Source: JAFGVL01 sp963662245 (GTDB lineage: Bacteria; Bacteroidota; Bacteroidia; Bacteroidales; Paludibacteraceae). Taken from it: a stretch of DNA of 64,000 nucleotides. The stretch spans positions 124,001 to 188,000 of the forward strand of contig CAXXVQ010000001.1 of assembly GCA_963662245.2 (NCBI GenBank), read 5' to 3'. Shown here in pieces: positions 32,405-41,481 of this stretch. Every line of letters starts with the position of its first letter. Position 1 is the stretch's first letter. Under the pieces are notes generated by a model. That model was not told where the DNA came from and ran no database searches. It saw only the letters and a list, made by a program, of their open reading frames with translations. Made by a program: the position numbers and the translations under genes.

Positions 32405-33403
32405 ATGCTAGACAAATCAAAACATATTGAACACGAACAGCTTATTGTTTGCTATATAAATGGAGAAGCAAATGATAAAGACAAAAAGCTTTTGCTTAAA
32501 TGGCTAAAAGAGAAGCCTGAACATATGCAAGAGTTTGATAGGCTGAGATCTATTGCTAAAGCCCTTAGTTCAAAACCTGATATGTCAAGATTTGATTTAG
32601 AAAACGCAATTTCAAAATTCGAAGAAGCAATTACTACTGAATCAAAAACAATACAATTTGAAACAAAAACAAAGAAAACAATCTGGTGGAGAATTAGCTC
32701 AGCTGCTGCTGTTGCTATAATTCTGCTTGGACTATTCTTTTTCAAGTTTAATAAACCTCAAATACAGGTTTTAGCCCAAGCTGATGATGTTGCCAAAGAA
32801 CTGACTCTTGCTGATGGAACTTTTGCCCTATTAAGTCCAAATTCACAACTTACAGCTTCAGAAGATTTTGGTAGCAAGCATCGTAAACTAACACTAAAAG
32901 GTGAAGTATATGTAAAAGTGAAACATGATTCAGAACACCCATTCATAATTGAAGTAAATGATGTAAATATCACAGATATAGGTACAGCATTTAAGGTTAC
33001 AGCTGATTCTTTGTCCGGAAATGTTTCTGTAAAAGTTGATGAAGGAATTGTACAGCTTGATTATGCAGGAAAAACTCAAATTTTACATGCTGGAGAGTTT
33101 GCTTTCGTAAGAGCTAAAGAACGACAAATTCAAAGTGGAAAAACAGAGTTAAAACCATTAAGAAAACAGATTGAAGGCAGCTTAACATTTGAAAACACCC
33201 CATTAAATATAGTTGTGGAACGCTTAAATTCAAGATACAATGTAAAATTTGCATTGGAATCTCCTGAACTTTCTCAACAATGCATATATGCAAGTTTTGA
33301 TGATTCAATGTCAGTTGAAGAAGTTACAGAGCTTTTACAAGCAATTTTAAATGTAAAAGTAAATAATGAAAACGGAGTATTAAAAATATCTCAAGCAGAG
33401 TAA
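32405..33403 (+). CDS. FecR-family anti-sigma factor
   Basis: A 332-residue single-pass membrane protein. The cytoplasmic amino part (1-95) binds sigma (EHEQLIVCYINGEANDKDKK). A membrane segment at about 98-116 (ISSAAAVAIILLGLFFF) follows. The periplasmic FecR domain covers 130-230 (LADGTFALLSPNSQLTASED, FKVTADSLSGNVSVKVDEGI), and a carboxy-terminal DUF4974 domain covers 255-330 (LTFENTPLNIVVERLNSRYN). It is encoded directly after the sigma factor and 3 bp before the STN-barrel gene. It should hold the sigma factor inactive until an outer-membrane signal arrives. Confidence 0.9.
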   Translation: MLDKSKHIEHEQLIVCYINGEANDKDKKLLLKWLKEKPEHMQEFDRLRSIAKALSSKPDMSRFDLENAISKFEEAITTESKTIQFETKTKKTIWWRISSAAAVAIILLGLFFFKFNKPQIQVLAQADDVAKELTLADGTFALLSPNSQLTASEDFGSKHRKLTLKGEVYVKVKHDSEHPFIIEVNDVNITDIGTAFKVTADSLSGNVSVKVDEGIVQLDYAGKTQILHAGEFAFVRAKERQIQSGKTELKPLRKQIEGSLTFENTPLNIVVERLNSRYNVKFALESPELSQQCIYASFDDSMSVEEVTELLQAILNVKVNNENGVLKISQAE

Positions 33404-33406
33404 TTG

Positions 33407-34669
33407 ATGATGAGATTTATTATTATTCTACTATCCCTATATTGGTTCATTAGTCCTATAAATGCAGGTAATTTAGATAAAAAAATCAGCTTATCAGTTA
33501 AGTCACAGCCGTTAGGACAAGTTCTAAAGCAAATAGAAAAACAGGCAAATGTGAAATTCTTTTATATGAGTTCTGTTGTAAACTCTCAAAAAAAAATAAG
33601 TTTAGCTGTTTCAAATGAATCAATCAGAAAAGTACTTGACAAGCTTTTTACAAATGAACCTATTGAGATTAAGGAATATGGTAAAAAAATTGTACTTTCA
33701 AAAAAAACAGTAACTAAAAAAAACGATTCTTCCATTAAGCACCCAGCTGTTATAGAAGCGCAACCACAAAGTCTTGTAAAAGAAAAGGAGAATCCGCCCA
33801 CTCCACCAGTAATAAAACCAGATTCTGTAAGCATAGATAGTCTTTCAGAAGATAAACCGGACAGTGTTATCATTGAGCCGGATACTTTATTTATAGGCTC
33901 TACTCAAATTGATACTATTACCCAACCATCGTCAGATATAGTTTTAAAGGATACAATAAAAGCAATAAAACCTAAAACTGTAAGAAAAAATCCTAATGAA
34001 CTGTCCAATATTTCTGTAGGAATATATGGAGTGTATAATATTGTAAATGAAAAGATTTTACAGAAGCCTGTTGCACCAAATTCATATAGTCAAATAAAGA
34101 GTTCAGAAGATGAAAGTCAATTTGTAAACTTTGGTTTATCATTTAAGTATCATTTAAACCAATTTTCTATTCAAACAGGACTTGGTCTAATGCAAAGAAC
34201 ATGGAAAATTAGTTTTTCGGCACCGGATACTGGAGTTGTTATTAAACCAGCAGATCCAACTAAACTTAAAGCCGCACTTTCTCAAGATTCGATGCAAAAC
34301 CAAACAATTGAGACAGTTGATAACTCAAGTTTATATTTTCAAATTCCATTACGAGTTAATTATGAAGTAAAACTCAAATCATGGATTGGGATATCTGCTG
34401 GTCTAGGGATAGATTATTTCCATTTGTTACAAGTACAGGGTAAAACTTATGTAGAAAATGGAATTGAGTCTTTGTCAAAGGTGTTACAACCAAATGTATT
34501 TAGACTTGTTGGAGAAATGAGCTTAAACTTTCATATAAACACTCATCATTCTGTAAATCTTACCGCAGGATATTCTACTAAAATTAATCGTATATATCAA
34601 GATAATGATGCTATAGATAGGAGTTTTCAATTTATACCACTTGGCATAACCTATTATTACCGATTTTAA
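33407..34669 (+). CDS. STN-domain outer-membrane beta-barrel protein
   Basis: A 420-residue exported protein with a signal peptide ending near PINAG. An STN (secretin/TonB short N-terminal) domain spans residues 25-100 (LSVKSQPLGQVLKQIEKQAN, KFFYMSSVVNSQKKISLAVS). A long Pro/Ser/Asp-rich linker covers about 105-200. A carboxy-terminal barrel of about 220 residues follows (NISVGIYGVYNI, FGLSFKYHLNQFSIQTGLGL), ending FIPLGITYYYRF with the terminal phenylalanine typical of Omp85-inserted barrels. There is no TonB plug. I start at the ATG at 33407; a TTG at 33404 abuts the fecR stop. In this operon it is the likely signal input of the ECF system. Confidence 0.82.
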   Translation: MMRFIIILLSLYWFISPINAGNLDKKISLSVKSQPLGQVLKQIEKQANVKFFYMSSVVNSQKKISLAVSNESIRKVLDKLFTNEPIEIKEYGKKIVLSKKTVTKKNDSSIKHPAVIEAQPQSLVKEKENPPTPPVIKPDSVSIDSLSEDKPDSVIIEPDTLFIGSTQIDTITQPSSDIVLKDTIKAIKPKTVRKNPNELSNISVGIYGVYNIVNEKILQKPVAPNSYSQIKSSEDESQFVNFGLSFKYHLNQFSIQTGLGLMQRTWKISFSAPDTGVVIKPADPTKLKAALSQDSMQNQTIETVDNSSLYFQIPLRVNYEVKLKSWIGISAGLGIDYFHLLQVQGKTYVENGIESLSKVLQPNVFRLVGEMSLNFHINTHHSVNLTAGYSTKINRIYQDNDAIDRSFQFIPLGITYYYRF

Positions 34670-34883
34670 TTTTACCGAAATTGCATAATAAGATTGCATG
34701 CATAATACTACTTTAATAAAGGCTCATGTTTAAACTTTTTTTTCCTTCAAACACATGATAAGGCAATACGCTTCTAAAGAATTTCTACAACTTTTGTTTA
34801 ATTGCAGAATCTTTTTCTAATAATGTCTTTAAAAAATTCTTTCAGCTCAATTTAATCAGCAAAACAGTAATCTTTATAATAGA

Positions 34884-34912
34884 AAAGACTCGATTAATTT
34901 AATCGAGTCTTT
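34884..34912. terminator. Bidirectional terminator between the STN-barrel gene and dapA
   Basis: AAAGACTCGATTA/TAATCGAGTCTTT around a short centre, in a 266-bp gap that shows no other feature. It lies 24 bp past the dapA stop on the minus strand. Confidence 0.78.
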
Positions 34913-34935
34913 CTTATTTCTAAAATATCTAATTC

Positions 34936-35829
34936 TTAGCACTTCACATTCAATCCATCTAAAACCTTTTTTATTTTCTCAAATGTAGTTATGGTAGTAG
35001 GAACCAAAGGCAATCTAAGTTGATTTTCAATGAATCCCATCATTGATAACATACACTTCACTCCCGCGGGGTTACCATCTACAAATAATAGATTAAATAA
35101 CTCATTAAACTGATGATGAATTGATCTAGCTGAATTATAATCTCCATCTAATGCCAAACGCACCATGCGACTAAATTCACGAGGAAAAGCATTTCCAATT
35201 ACAGAAATAACTCCCACTGCTCCTAAAGTAATTAATGGGTAAGTAATTCCATCATCACCAGAGATAACAACAAAGTCTTGTGGCTTGTTATTTATAATTT
35301 CATCCATCTGAGTCATATTACCAGATGCTTCTTTTACTCCAACAATGTTTGGGAACTCTCTAGCCAAGCGAAGGGTGGTGCTTGCTGACATATTAACCCC
35401 CGTTCGCCCAGGTACATTATATAAAACTATTGGCAATTTTGAAGCCATAGCTAATGATCTATAATGCTGATAAAGACCATCTTGCGAAGGTTTATTGTAA
35501 TATGGAGTAACACATAACACTGCGTCAATTACACGAGTATCTATCTTTTGAATTTGCTCAACTAAAGTCTTTGTATTATTCCCGGCAACACCTAATACAA
35601 TAGGCACTTTACCGGCAACTCTTTCCACTATAAATTGGATTACGCTTTCTTTTTCTGTTTCAGATAATGTTGCGGTTTCTGCAGTAGTCCCTAAAACCAC
35701 TAAGTAATCAGTTCCATTTTGCAATTGGTAATCTACCAATCTAGCTAGCGCCTCAAAGTCAATTGTTTCATCAGGTTTAAAAGGAGTAATTAATGCAACT
35801 CCCATCCCTGTCAGTTTATTTTGTATCAT
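34936..35829 (-). CDS. dapA: 4-hydroxy-tetrahydrodipicolinate synthase
   Basis: A 297-residue class I aldolase of lysine and diaminopimelate synthesis; it condenses pyruvate with aspartate semialdehyde. The amino end MGVALITPF and LGTTAETATLSETEK are typical. The catalytic tyrosine is in VLYNVPGRTGVN, and the Schiff-base lysine is in IVGVKEASGNM (near residue 163). SGDDGITYPLITLGAVGVIS closes the barrel. Length is standard. It is preceded by the DUF6913-like gene with a 31-bp gap on the same strand, probably from one promoter at 36423-36452. Confidence 0.95.
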   Translation of the reverse strand: MIQNKLTGMGVALITPFKPDETIDFEALARLVDYQLQNGTDYLVVLGTTAETATLSETEKESVIQFIVERVAGKVPIVLGVAGNNTKTLVEQIQKIDTRVIDAVLCVTPYYNKPSQDGLYQHYRSLAMASKLPIVLYNVPGRTGVNMSASTTLRLAREFPNIVGVKEASGNMTQMDEIINNKPQDFVVISGDDGITYPLITLGAVGVISVIGNAFPREFSRMVRLALDGDYNSARSIHHQFNELFNLLFVDGNPAGVKCMLSMMGFIENQLRLPLVPTTITTFEKIKKVLDGLNVKC

Positions 35830-35860
35830 CGAAAAAAGCTTATTCTTATTCGCTTATATT

Positions 35861-36403
35861 TTAACTTTTTGCCTGTATGCTCGTTATGTAATGCATTATT
35901 TGCTCATACAAAAACTCAACCTCAGCTTCAGGATCTATCCCAATCATTAAATCAGCAATACCCTTATAAGGTTTGTAAGCCGAAACTTTAAATTGTGATC
36001 GAGCTTGTGCTAACAAGTAATCCAAAGCATAGTTTTCTTTATTATAAAGCTGGATTACCATATCATATTCAGAGTTCATGAACTCATCAGTCAACTCCTT
36101 ATTTGGAATTCGTGCAAAACCAAGTTCACTCTTACCAAAAAGCCTAAAATCTGGTAAAAGTGGCGTTTTAGGTTCATCTTTTTCTAATAATCCCCAAACA
36201 CATACTTTTTTCCCTCCATTTTTCAAATCTGAAATCACTTTTCTAATAAAAGGATTTTTTTCATCCTCTTCACTCTTAAATAATATCAAGATACATTTAA
36301 CAGACTTAAAATCAGGGTAATATGTATTTCTATTCTGAAAAGCTAGAACCTTCTTTATTTGTTTCTTTGCCAAATAATCTTTCAGATCATTGATAATTTT
36401 CAT
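35861..36403 (-). CDS. DUF6913-like protein of unknown function
   Basis: A roughly 180-residue soluble protein, basic at its amino end (MKIINDLKDYLAKKQIKKVL). It has an alpha/beta look, with strands CILILFKS, KVCVWGLLEK and YDMVIQLYN, and the phrase ADLMIGIDPEAEVEFLYEQI near the end. I recognise it as the small protein often beside dapA in Bacteroidales and annotated as DUF6913; function is unknown. An in-frame ATG exists at 36421, but the predicted transcript starts near 36418, so the ATG at 36403 (or 36409) is the better start. Confidence 0.7.
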   Translation of the reverse strand: MKIINDLKDYLAKKQIKKVLAFQNRNTYYPDFKSVKCILILFKSEEDEKNPFIRKVISDLKNGGKKVCVWGLLEKDEPKTPLLPDFRLFGKSELGFARIPNKELTDEFMNSEYDMVIQLYNKENYALDYLLAQARSQFKVSAYKPYKGIADLMIGIDPEAEVEFLYEQIMHYITSIQAKS

Positions 36404-36422
36404 GCTCATCTTAGATTTCATG

Positions 36423-36452
36423 CAAAAGTAATAAAAAACAAGGATATTTCAA
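36423..36452 (-). promoter_or_regulatory. Promoter of the DUF6913-dapA unit
   Basis: Minus strand TTG (36450-36452), exactly 19 bp, then TACTTTTG (36423-36430). It matches the consensus, and its position rules out the most upstream ATG of the gene. Confidence 0.7.
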
Positions 36453-38453
36453 TTACTGAATCATTTTCAAAAATTCATCCTCAGAAATTATTTTAATTCC
36501 AAGTTTAGATGCTTTTTCTAGTTTTGCAGGTCCCATATTCTCCCCTGCCAACACATAGTCAGTTTTTGAAGAAATTGAACCAACATTTTTTCCTCCATTC
36601 TGAACTATCATTGCTTTCAGTTCATCTCTTGAATATTTCTCAAAAGTTCCACTAATAACAATTGACACCCCATTCAACTTATCTGATTTATTTGCTAACT
36701 CTTGCTCATCAACCTCAAATTGTAGTCCAGCTTCTTTTAAATCATTTATTAACTGAACATTAGATTCTTTAGAAAAATATGCAACTATACTTTGAGCAAT
36801 TTTGCCACCAATCTCGTCAACTTGTATTAAATCATCCACAGATTTCGAAGCAATATCATCTATATTATGTAAAACAGAAGCTAGCTTCTTAGCAACAGTC
36901 TCACCAACAAAACGAATACCCAATGCAAACAAGACTCTTTCAAAAGCAACAGTTTTAGATTTCTCTAAACTCTCAATTAAGTTACTGGCACTTTTTTCTG
37001 CAAATCTTTCCAGCTTCAACAAATCAGCAAACTGTAATTTATATAAGTCTGCAATATTTCTAATTAAACCAGTTTCATATAATTGTTCAATTGTTTCTGT
37101 TCCAACATTGATGTTCATTGCTTTTCGAGAAACAAAATGCTCAATTTTTCCTTTTAATTGTGGAGGGCAACCCTCCTCATTCGGACAATAATGTGCAGCT
37201 TCACCCTCATAACGAATTAATGGCGTACCACATTCCGGACAATTCTTTATGAATTCAACCTTATCACCAATCATGAATCTTGCATCTGTATCAACACCTA
37301 CAATCTTAGGGATAATCTCCCCTCCTTTCTCAACAAATACAATATCACCTATATATAAGTCCAAACCTTCAATAATATCAGCATTATGCAAAGAGGCTCT
37401 TTTTACTGTTGTACCGGAAAGTTGTACCGGATCCAGATTTGCAACTGGTGTTACTGCTCCTGTACGACCAACTTGGTATGAAACTGAGTTTAAACGAGTG
37501 CAGGCTCTTTCTGCTTGAAATTTATAGGCAATTGCCCATCTTGGTGATTTCGCTGTAAATCCAAGATTCTTCTGCTGACGCAAAGAATTAACTTTCAGCA
37601 CAATACCATCTGTTGCTACAGGTAGATTTTTGCGCTCAACATCCCAATAATGAATAAAATCAAAAACCTCATCAAGATTTCTACATAACTTAGATGCATC
37701 GGAAACTTTAAAACCCCATGATTTAGCAAACTGCAAATTATCATAATGATTTTGAGCAGGCATATCTTCTCCCAACATATAATATAGGTAGGCATCTAGT
37801 TTTCGTTTTGCAACTTCAGCTGAATTCTGTAGTTTAAGAGTTCCAGAGGCAGCATTCCTTGGATTTGCGAATAATGCTTCTTCTTGAGACTCTCGTTCTT
37901 TATTAAGGTCATCAAATACTTGCCAAGGCATCAATATCTCACCACGAATTTCAAATAAATCAGGAAAACTATCACCTTGAAGTTTTAACGGAATACTATT
38001 GATAGTCTTCACATTATCAGTAACATCATCCCCACTCACTCCATCTCCACGAGTTAAGGCTTGTTTTAATTCTCCATTTTCATAAGTTAAAGAAATTGAT
38101 GTACCATCATATTTTAGCTCGCACACTAACTCAATATCTTCATTTATAAATTTAGTTGCTCTCTCATAAAAATCACGAACTTCCTCCTCAGAATAAGTAT
38201 TTCCTAAAGATAACATCGGATATTTATGCTTATACTGCTTAAATTCTTTTGAAATATCACTTCCAACTCTTTGTGTTGGAGAGTTCGGGTCAAAAAACTC
38301 AGGGTGCAGAGCTTCTAATTCATGTAATTCTCTAAGTTTTGAATCAAACTCAATATCAGATATAACAGGTTGACACAAAACATAGTAATTATAATTATGT
38401 TGATGTAGTTCTTTTCTCAGAAGTTCTATTTCCTGCTTAATATTGGCATTCAT
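36453..38453 (-). CDS. ligA: NAD-dependent DNA ligase
   Basis: A 666-residue ligase that seals nicks in replication and repair. The adenylation lysine lies in ELKYDGTSISL (near residue 115), with PRNAASGTLKLQNS downstream. An OB-fold follows, then a four-cysteine zinc finger (CPECG...HYC...GCP, about residues 400-425), helix-hairpin-helix repeats, and a carboxy-terminal BRCT domain (VSIVISGTFEKYSRDELKAM). I use the ATG at 38453. The reading frame is open to 38618, but the extra 55 codons lack similarity to ligases and include the promoter-proximal leader; MNANIKQEIELLRKEL is the normal start. Confidence 0.95.
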   Translation of the reverse strand: MNANIKQEIELLRKELHQHNYNYYVLCQPVISDIEFDSKLRELHELEALHPEFFDPNSPTQRVGSDISKEFKQYKHKYPMLSLGNTYSEEEVRDFYERATKFINEDIELVCELKYDGTSISLTYENGELKQALTRGDGVSGDDVTDNVKTINSIPLKLQGDSFPDLFEIRGEILMPWQVFDDLNKERESQEEALFANPRNAASGTLKLQNSAEVAKRKLDAYLYYMLGEDMPAQNHYDNLQFAKSWGFKVSDASKLCRNLDEVFDFIHYWDVERKNLPVATDGIVLKVNSLRQQKNLGFTAKSPRWAIAYKFQAERACTRLNSVSYQVGRTGAVTPVANLDPVQLSGTTVKRASLHNADIIEGLDLYIGDIVFVEKGGEIIPKIVGVDTDARFMIGDKVEFIKNCPECGTPLIRYEGEAAHYCPNEEGCPPQLKGKIEHFVSRKAMNINVGTETIEQLYETGLIRNIADLYKLQFADLLKLERFAEKSASNLIESLEKSKTVAFERVLFALGIRFVGETVAKKLASVLHNIDDIASKSVDDLIQVDEIGGKIAQSIVAYFSKESNVQLINDLKEAGLQFEVDEQELANKSDKLNGVSIVISGTFEKYSRDELKAMIVQNGGKNVGSISSKTDYVLAGENMGPAKLEKASKLGIKIISEDEFLKMIQ

Positions 38454-38605
38454 ATGTTCACTTTTTTTCGTAAGCAAATATATAAAATCCCCACTCAAAT
38501 TTTGACAAAAAATAAACCGAGACTTTGTTTTCACAAAACCCCGGCTTATCACCAACCGAACAAGACTATTTGGATCATCAGACAGTCTTATTATTATACC
38601 TGACA

Positions 38606-38635
38606 CAAAGATACACATATAATTTTAAAATCCAA
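38606..38635 (-). promoter_or_regulatory. ligA promoter
   Basis: Minus strand TTG (38633-38635), exactly 19 bp, then TATCTTTG (38606-38613), a perfect consensus. It implies a leader of about 150 nt before the start codon. Confidence 0.7.
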
Positions 38636-38676
38636 AAAGTGTTATTCAAATAATTACTAATAAGTTCTTAAATTTG

Positions 38677-38684
38677 TATCTTTG
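38677..38684 (+). promoter_or_regulatory. -7 box of the oxoamine synthase gene
   Basis: TATCTTTG ends 30 bp before the ATG at 38715. It overlaps the upstream in-frame TTG at 38682, so that codon cannot be the start. No TTG sits at the optimal -33 position. Confidence 0.5.
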
Positions 38685-38714
38685 CATAAGATACTAATAA
38701 AAATTCTAGAAATT

Positions 38715-39965
38715 ATGAGTAAAAAAGGTTATTCTTTAAGAGATTTTGCATACAATAGCGAATGCAGCTTGAATGAAAGAGTGGAATTATTTAACAAGCA
38801 TTACTTTGAACAATATGAAGAAGAAAAGTTAATGAATGCTTGGTCCCACTCAGTTGGAAAGATTGATACTGAGATGCTTGTAATTGACAAGTATACAGGT
38901 GAAGAACGAAAAGTAATAAGCTTTGTTTCAAACAATTACTTAGGATATAGCAAACATCCCAAAGTAATTGACGCTGGAATTCAAGCAACAATTGAATATG
39001 GGTGTGGAATGGGTGCTGCACCTTGTATTGGAGGTTATTCTGATATACAAAAGGAATTAGAAACCAAATTGGCAAAGTTCTTACATTGTGAAGATGCCAT
39101 GGTTTTTTCTGCAGGATTTAATGCAAATTGTGGCCCACTATTAGTAATGTTAACTAAAAACGACATTGCGTTAGTTGATATGTTTGTCCACTCAAGCATA
39201 TATGAAGGATTATATAACACTAATGTTAAGATTGTAAAACATAATGACCCTGAATATCTTGACAATGCCTTATCATCCTATCAAGATAAATATAAAACTA
39301 AAATGGTAATTGTGGATGGTGTATATTCTCAAGATGGTGATATCGCAAATATCCCAGAAATATACAAAGTCTGTAAAAAACATAATGCAATGCTTTGGGT
39401 AGATGACGCACATGGTATAGGTGTAGTTGGAAAAACTGGTAGAGGAGCAATAGAACACCATGATCTGTTAGGTAAAATTGATATCATATCAGGTACTCTA
39501 AGCAAATCGTTTGGTTCAGTAGGTGGTTTTATTGCCGGATCAAAATCATTAATTACATTTCTAAGATATCATGCAAAAACAACTCTTTTCTCAGCTGGCT
39601 CTACACCTCAATCATTAGCATCAGCAATAGCTGCATTAGAAATAATTGAGCATACTCCGGAGGACAGAGATAAAATACAAAGTAACGCCGCATATTTTAA
39701 AACTAGATTATCAGAACTAGGATTTAATACCGGAATAACAGAAACTCAAATTGTTCCACTAATAATTGGAAACGATTTAAAAGCATTAAAAACTGCTCGT
39801 GCATTATTAGAGCGAGGCATATATGTTGCGGCTATTACATATCCTGGGGTTAAGTCAACTGAAGCTAGACTTAGGTTTGGAATATTAAGCACGCATACAA
39901 AAGAACATTTAGATCATACTATCAATTCAATAATAGAAGTTGATAAATTATTTAAAATTAGATAG
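38715..39965 (+). CDS. Alpha-oxoamine synthase, serine palmitoyltransferase-like
   Basis: A 416-residue PLP enzyme (aminotransferase fold I) that condenses an amino acid with an acyl-CoA or acyl-ACP. It contains SFVSNNYLGYSKHP, the substrate loop GMGAAPCIGGYSDIQKELE, the PLP-contact segment WVDDAHGIGVVGKTGRG, and the Schiff-base lysine in ISGTLSKSFGSVGGFIAGS. The amino extension and overall length match the Bacteroidetes serine palmitoyltransferase, which makes 3-ketosphinganine for sphingolipids, better than BioF or Kbl. A cysteate-specific capnine synthase is an alternative. It sits just upstream of a TetR-type regulator that may control it. Confidence 0.82.
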   Translation: MSKKGYSLRDFAYNSECSLNERVELFNKHYFEQYEEEKLMNAWSHSVGKIDTEMLVIDKYTGEERKVISFVSNNYLGYSKHPKVIDAGIQATIEYGCGMGAAPCIGGYSDIQKELETKLAKFLHCEDAMVFSAGFNANCGPLLVMLTKNDIALVDMFVHSSIYEGLYNTNVKIVKHNDPEYLDNALSSYQDKYKTKMVIVDGVYSQDGDIANIPEIYKVCKKHNAMLWVDDAHGIGVVGKTGRGAIEHHDLLGKIDIISGTLSKSFGSVGGFIAGSKSLITFLRYHAKTTLFSAGSTPQSLASAIAALEIIEHTPEDRDKIQSNAAYFKTRLSELGFNTGITETQIVPLIIGNDLKALKTARALLERGIYVAAITYPGVKSTEARLRFGILSTHTKEHLDHTINSIIEVDKLFKIR

Positions 39966-39972
39966 ATATTAG

Positions 39973-39980
39973 TATATTTG
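39973..39980 (+). promoter_or_regulatory. -7 box of the TetR-type gene
   Basis: TATATTTG lies 22 bp before the GTG at 40002 and covers the in-frame TTG at 39978, which argues against that upstream start. The -33 element is not clear. Confidence 0.5.
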
Positions 39981-40001
39981 CATTTCGAAATTTTATACAA
40001 A

Positions 40002-40637
40002 GTGGATAAAAAGAAACAAAGAAAACCTAGAAGAACCAATCAGGAATTAAATGATACTTTATTTTCAGCATTAAGTGAGATGTTGTATAAACAGAAGTTC
40101 AGAGATATTGGGATCAATGAACTATCAGCATTTGCTCAAGTTGAAAAGAACTTTATCTATAATCATTTTGGGGATATGGATGGACTTCTAAGAGAGTATG
40201 TAAAACAAAATGATTTTTGGGGAAAGGTATTAGACAAGGAAGCTTTTGCCAGTTATACGCCAAAACAAATGTTTGGCATTCTATTACATGGTCAATTTGA
40301 TGCATTTTGGAATCACAAAGATTTCCAAAACATTATTCGCTGGGAAATTGCCTCTTCTAATGACTATGTCTCTGAGAATGCAAAACAAAGAGAAGCTGAC
40401 GGTGAAGAATTAATAAAACACTTTGCTGAAGAATACAAAAAAAAATCAAATATAGATGTACAGTGCTTGTTTGCATTATTCTCCGCAGGAATTTATTACC
40501 TAATTTTACACAAAAATATTTCTAATTTTGCAGGAATAGATTTTTCTGATAAAAATCAAGCCCTAAGAATTTTACCAGTTATAAATAGAGTTATGGAACT
40601 ATATATAAACAATGAAAATAAGAACAAAAGTGAATAA
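40002..40637 (+). CDS. TetR/AcrR-family regulator
   Basis: A 211-residue one-component regulator. The amino-terminal DNA-binding domain spans about residues 10-60 (RRTNQELNDTLFSALSEML, then INELSAFAQVEKNFIYNHFG), with the TetR helix-turn-helix ending NFIYNHFGDMDGLL. The rest is a helical ligand and dimerisation domain with no recognised signature. The GTG start at 40002 is chosen because the upstream TTG overlaps a -7 box. It is 36 bp downstream of the oxoamine synthase gene in the same orientation; control of sphingolipid synthesis is a plausible guess. Confidence 0.78.
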   Translation: MDKKKQRKPRRTNQELNDTLFSALSEMLYKQKFRDIGINELSAFAQVEKNFIYNHFGDMDGLLREYVKQNDFWGKVLDKEAFASYTPKQMFGILLHGQFDAFWNHKDFQNIIRWEIASSNDYVSENAKQREADGEELIKHFAEEYKKKSNIDVQCLFALFSAGIYYLILHKNISNFAGIDFSDKNQALRILPVINRVMELYINNENKNKSE

Positions 40638-40660
40638 CTCACTACAATAATTAAATATAA

Positions 40661-40691
40661 ATGGGAGCTAAAATTTAGCTCCCATTTTTTG
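40661..40691. terminator. Intrinsic terminator between the TetR-type gene and batE
   Basis: ATGGGAGCTAAA/TTTAGCTCCCAT followed by T6 on the plus strand and, less strongly, A/T-rich on the minus side. It can serve both convergent units. Confidence 0.85.
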
Positions 40692-40707
40692 TATCTATGC
40701 TTAAGCA

Positions 40708-41457
40708 TTATATTTTCTCTATTGTATTTGATCTTAACCATCCAATACTACCATCGGACAATTTTATTTCAATCCATCCTTCAATCTTGGATAAAATCTT
40801 AAGTTTTACTCCTTCATGCAAAACAAAAAGTTTTGTCCCTTTATCATCAGGAGTACTTCTAATTGTAACACTTGGTGTCATAACAATAGCATACTCTCGT
40901 TTTTCAAGTTTCTGTTTTTGACTAGAACTAAAATAAAATGCTGACATTGAAATAAATAGGGCTACAAAAGCTCCATAAAATCCAATTTTTCTAATCACTC
41001 TAATCTTTAAAAAGAAATAGGCTGCTATCAACAACAATCCTGAAATAAAAACAACCAGACCAAGAACTGCCCACGAGTTACTGTTCATCATATTTGTAAT
41101 CGATTTCACTGCTGAAATCAAGAAAAACTCTCCTATTTCATTAATCTTATCTACTCTTTGAGAATTCACTAACTCTAAATTTGCTGTTGCTGCTTCATAA
41201 GATGGAGCTATCAATAAAGCTCTTTCATAATTTAAAATAGACTTTGCAATTGCACCATCCTTATAATAAGCATTTCCCAGATTATAATAAATTTCAGCAG
41301 ACTCATCTTGTGGCTTAAGCATATTTTCATATACATGTATAGCTTGCTTATATTCTCCCGCTTTATACAATTGTGCTGCTTCTTTAAAGCTATCAACCTG
41401 AGAAAAGGCAGATAAGCTAAACAGTAAAGCAATTATGTAACTAATATATCTTTTCAT
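40708..41457 (-). CDS. batE: BatE: TPR and SH3 domain protein
   Basis: About 249 residues. A signal peptide (MKRYISYIIALLFSLSAFS) is followed by two or three tetratricopeptide units (KEAAQLYKAGEYKQAIHVYE, AEIYYNLGNAYYKDG). Two membrane segments lie near residues 130-185. A bacterial SH3 domain occupies the carboxy end (VTIRSTPDDKGTKLFVLHEG, GWIEIKLSDGSIGWLRSN). This is the BatE architecture of the Bacteroides aerotolerance operon, where it is the last gene, as here. I use the ATG at 41457 so that the signal peptide begins with Lys-Arg; the open frame extends seven codons further. Confidence 0.88.
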   Translation of the reverse strand: MKRYISYIIALLFSLSAFSQVDSFKEAAQLYKAGEYKQAIHVYENMLKPQDESAEIYYNLGNAYYKDGAIAKSILNYERALLIAPSYEAATANLELVNSQRVDKINEIGEFFLISAVKSITNMMNSNSWAVLGLVVFISGLLLIAAYFFLKIRVIRKIGFYGAFVALFISMSAFYFSSSQKQKLEKREYAIVMTPSVTIRSTPDDKGTKLFVLHEGVKLKILSKIEGWIEIKLSDGSIGWLRSNTIEKI

Positions 41458-41481
41458 TATATGAATATTTAAAAACAATCT

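Noticed and set aside
36453..38618. A 721-residue DNA ligase using the most upstream start
   Set aside because: The additional 55 residues are not ligase-like, and the ATG at 38453 gives the usual length and amino end.
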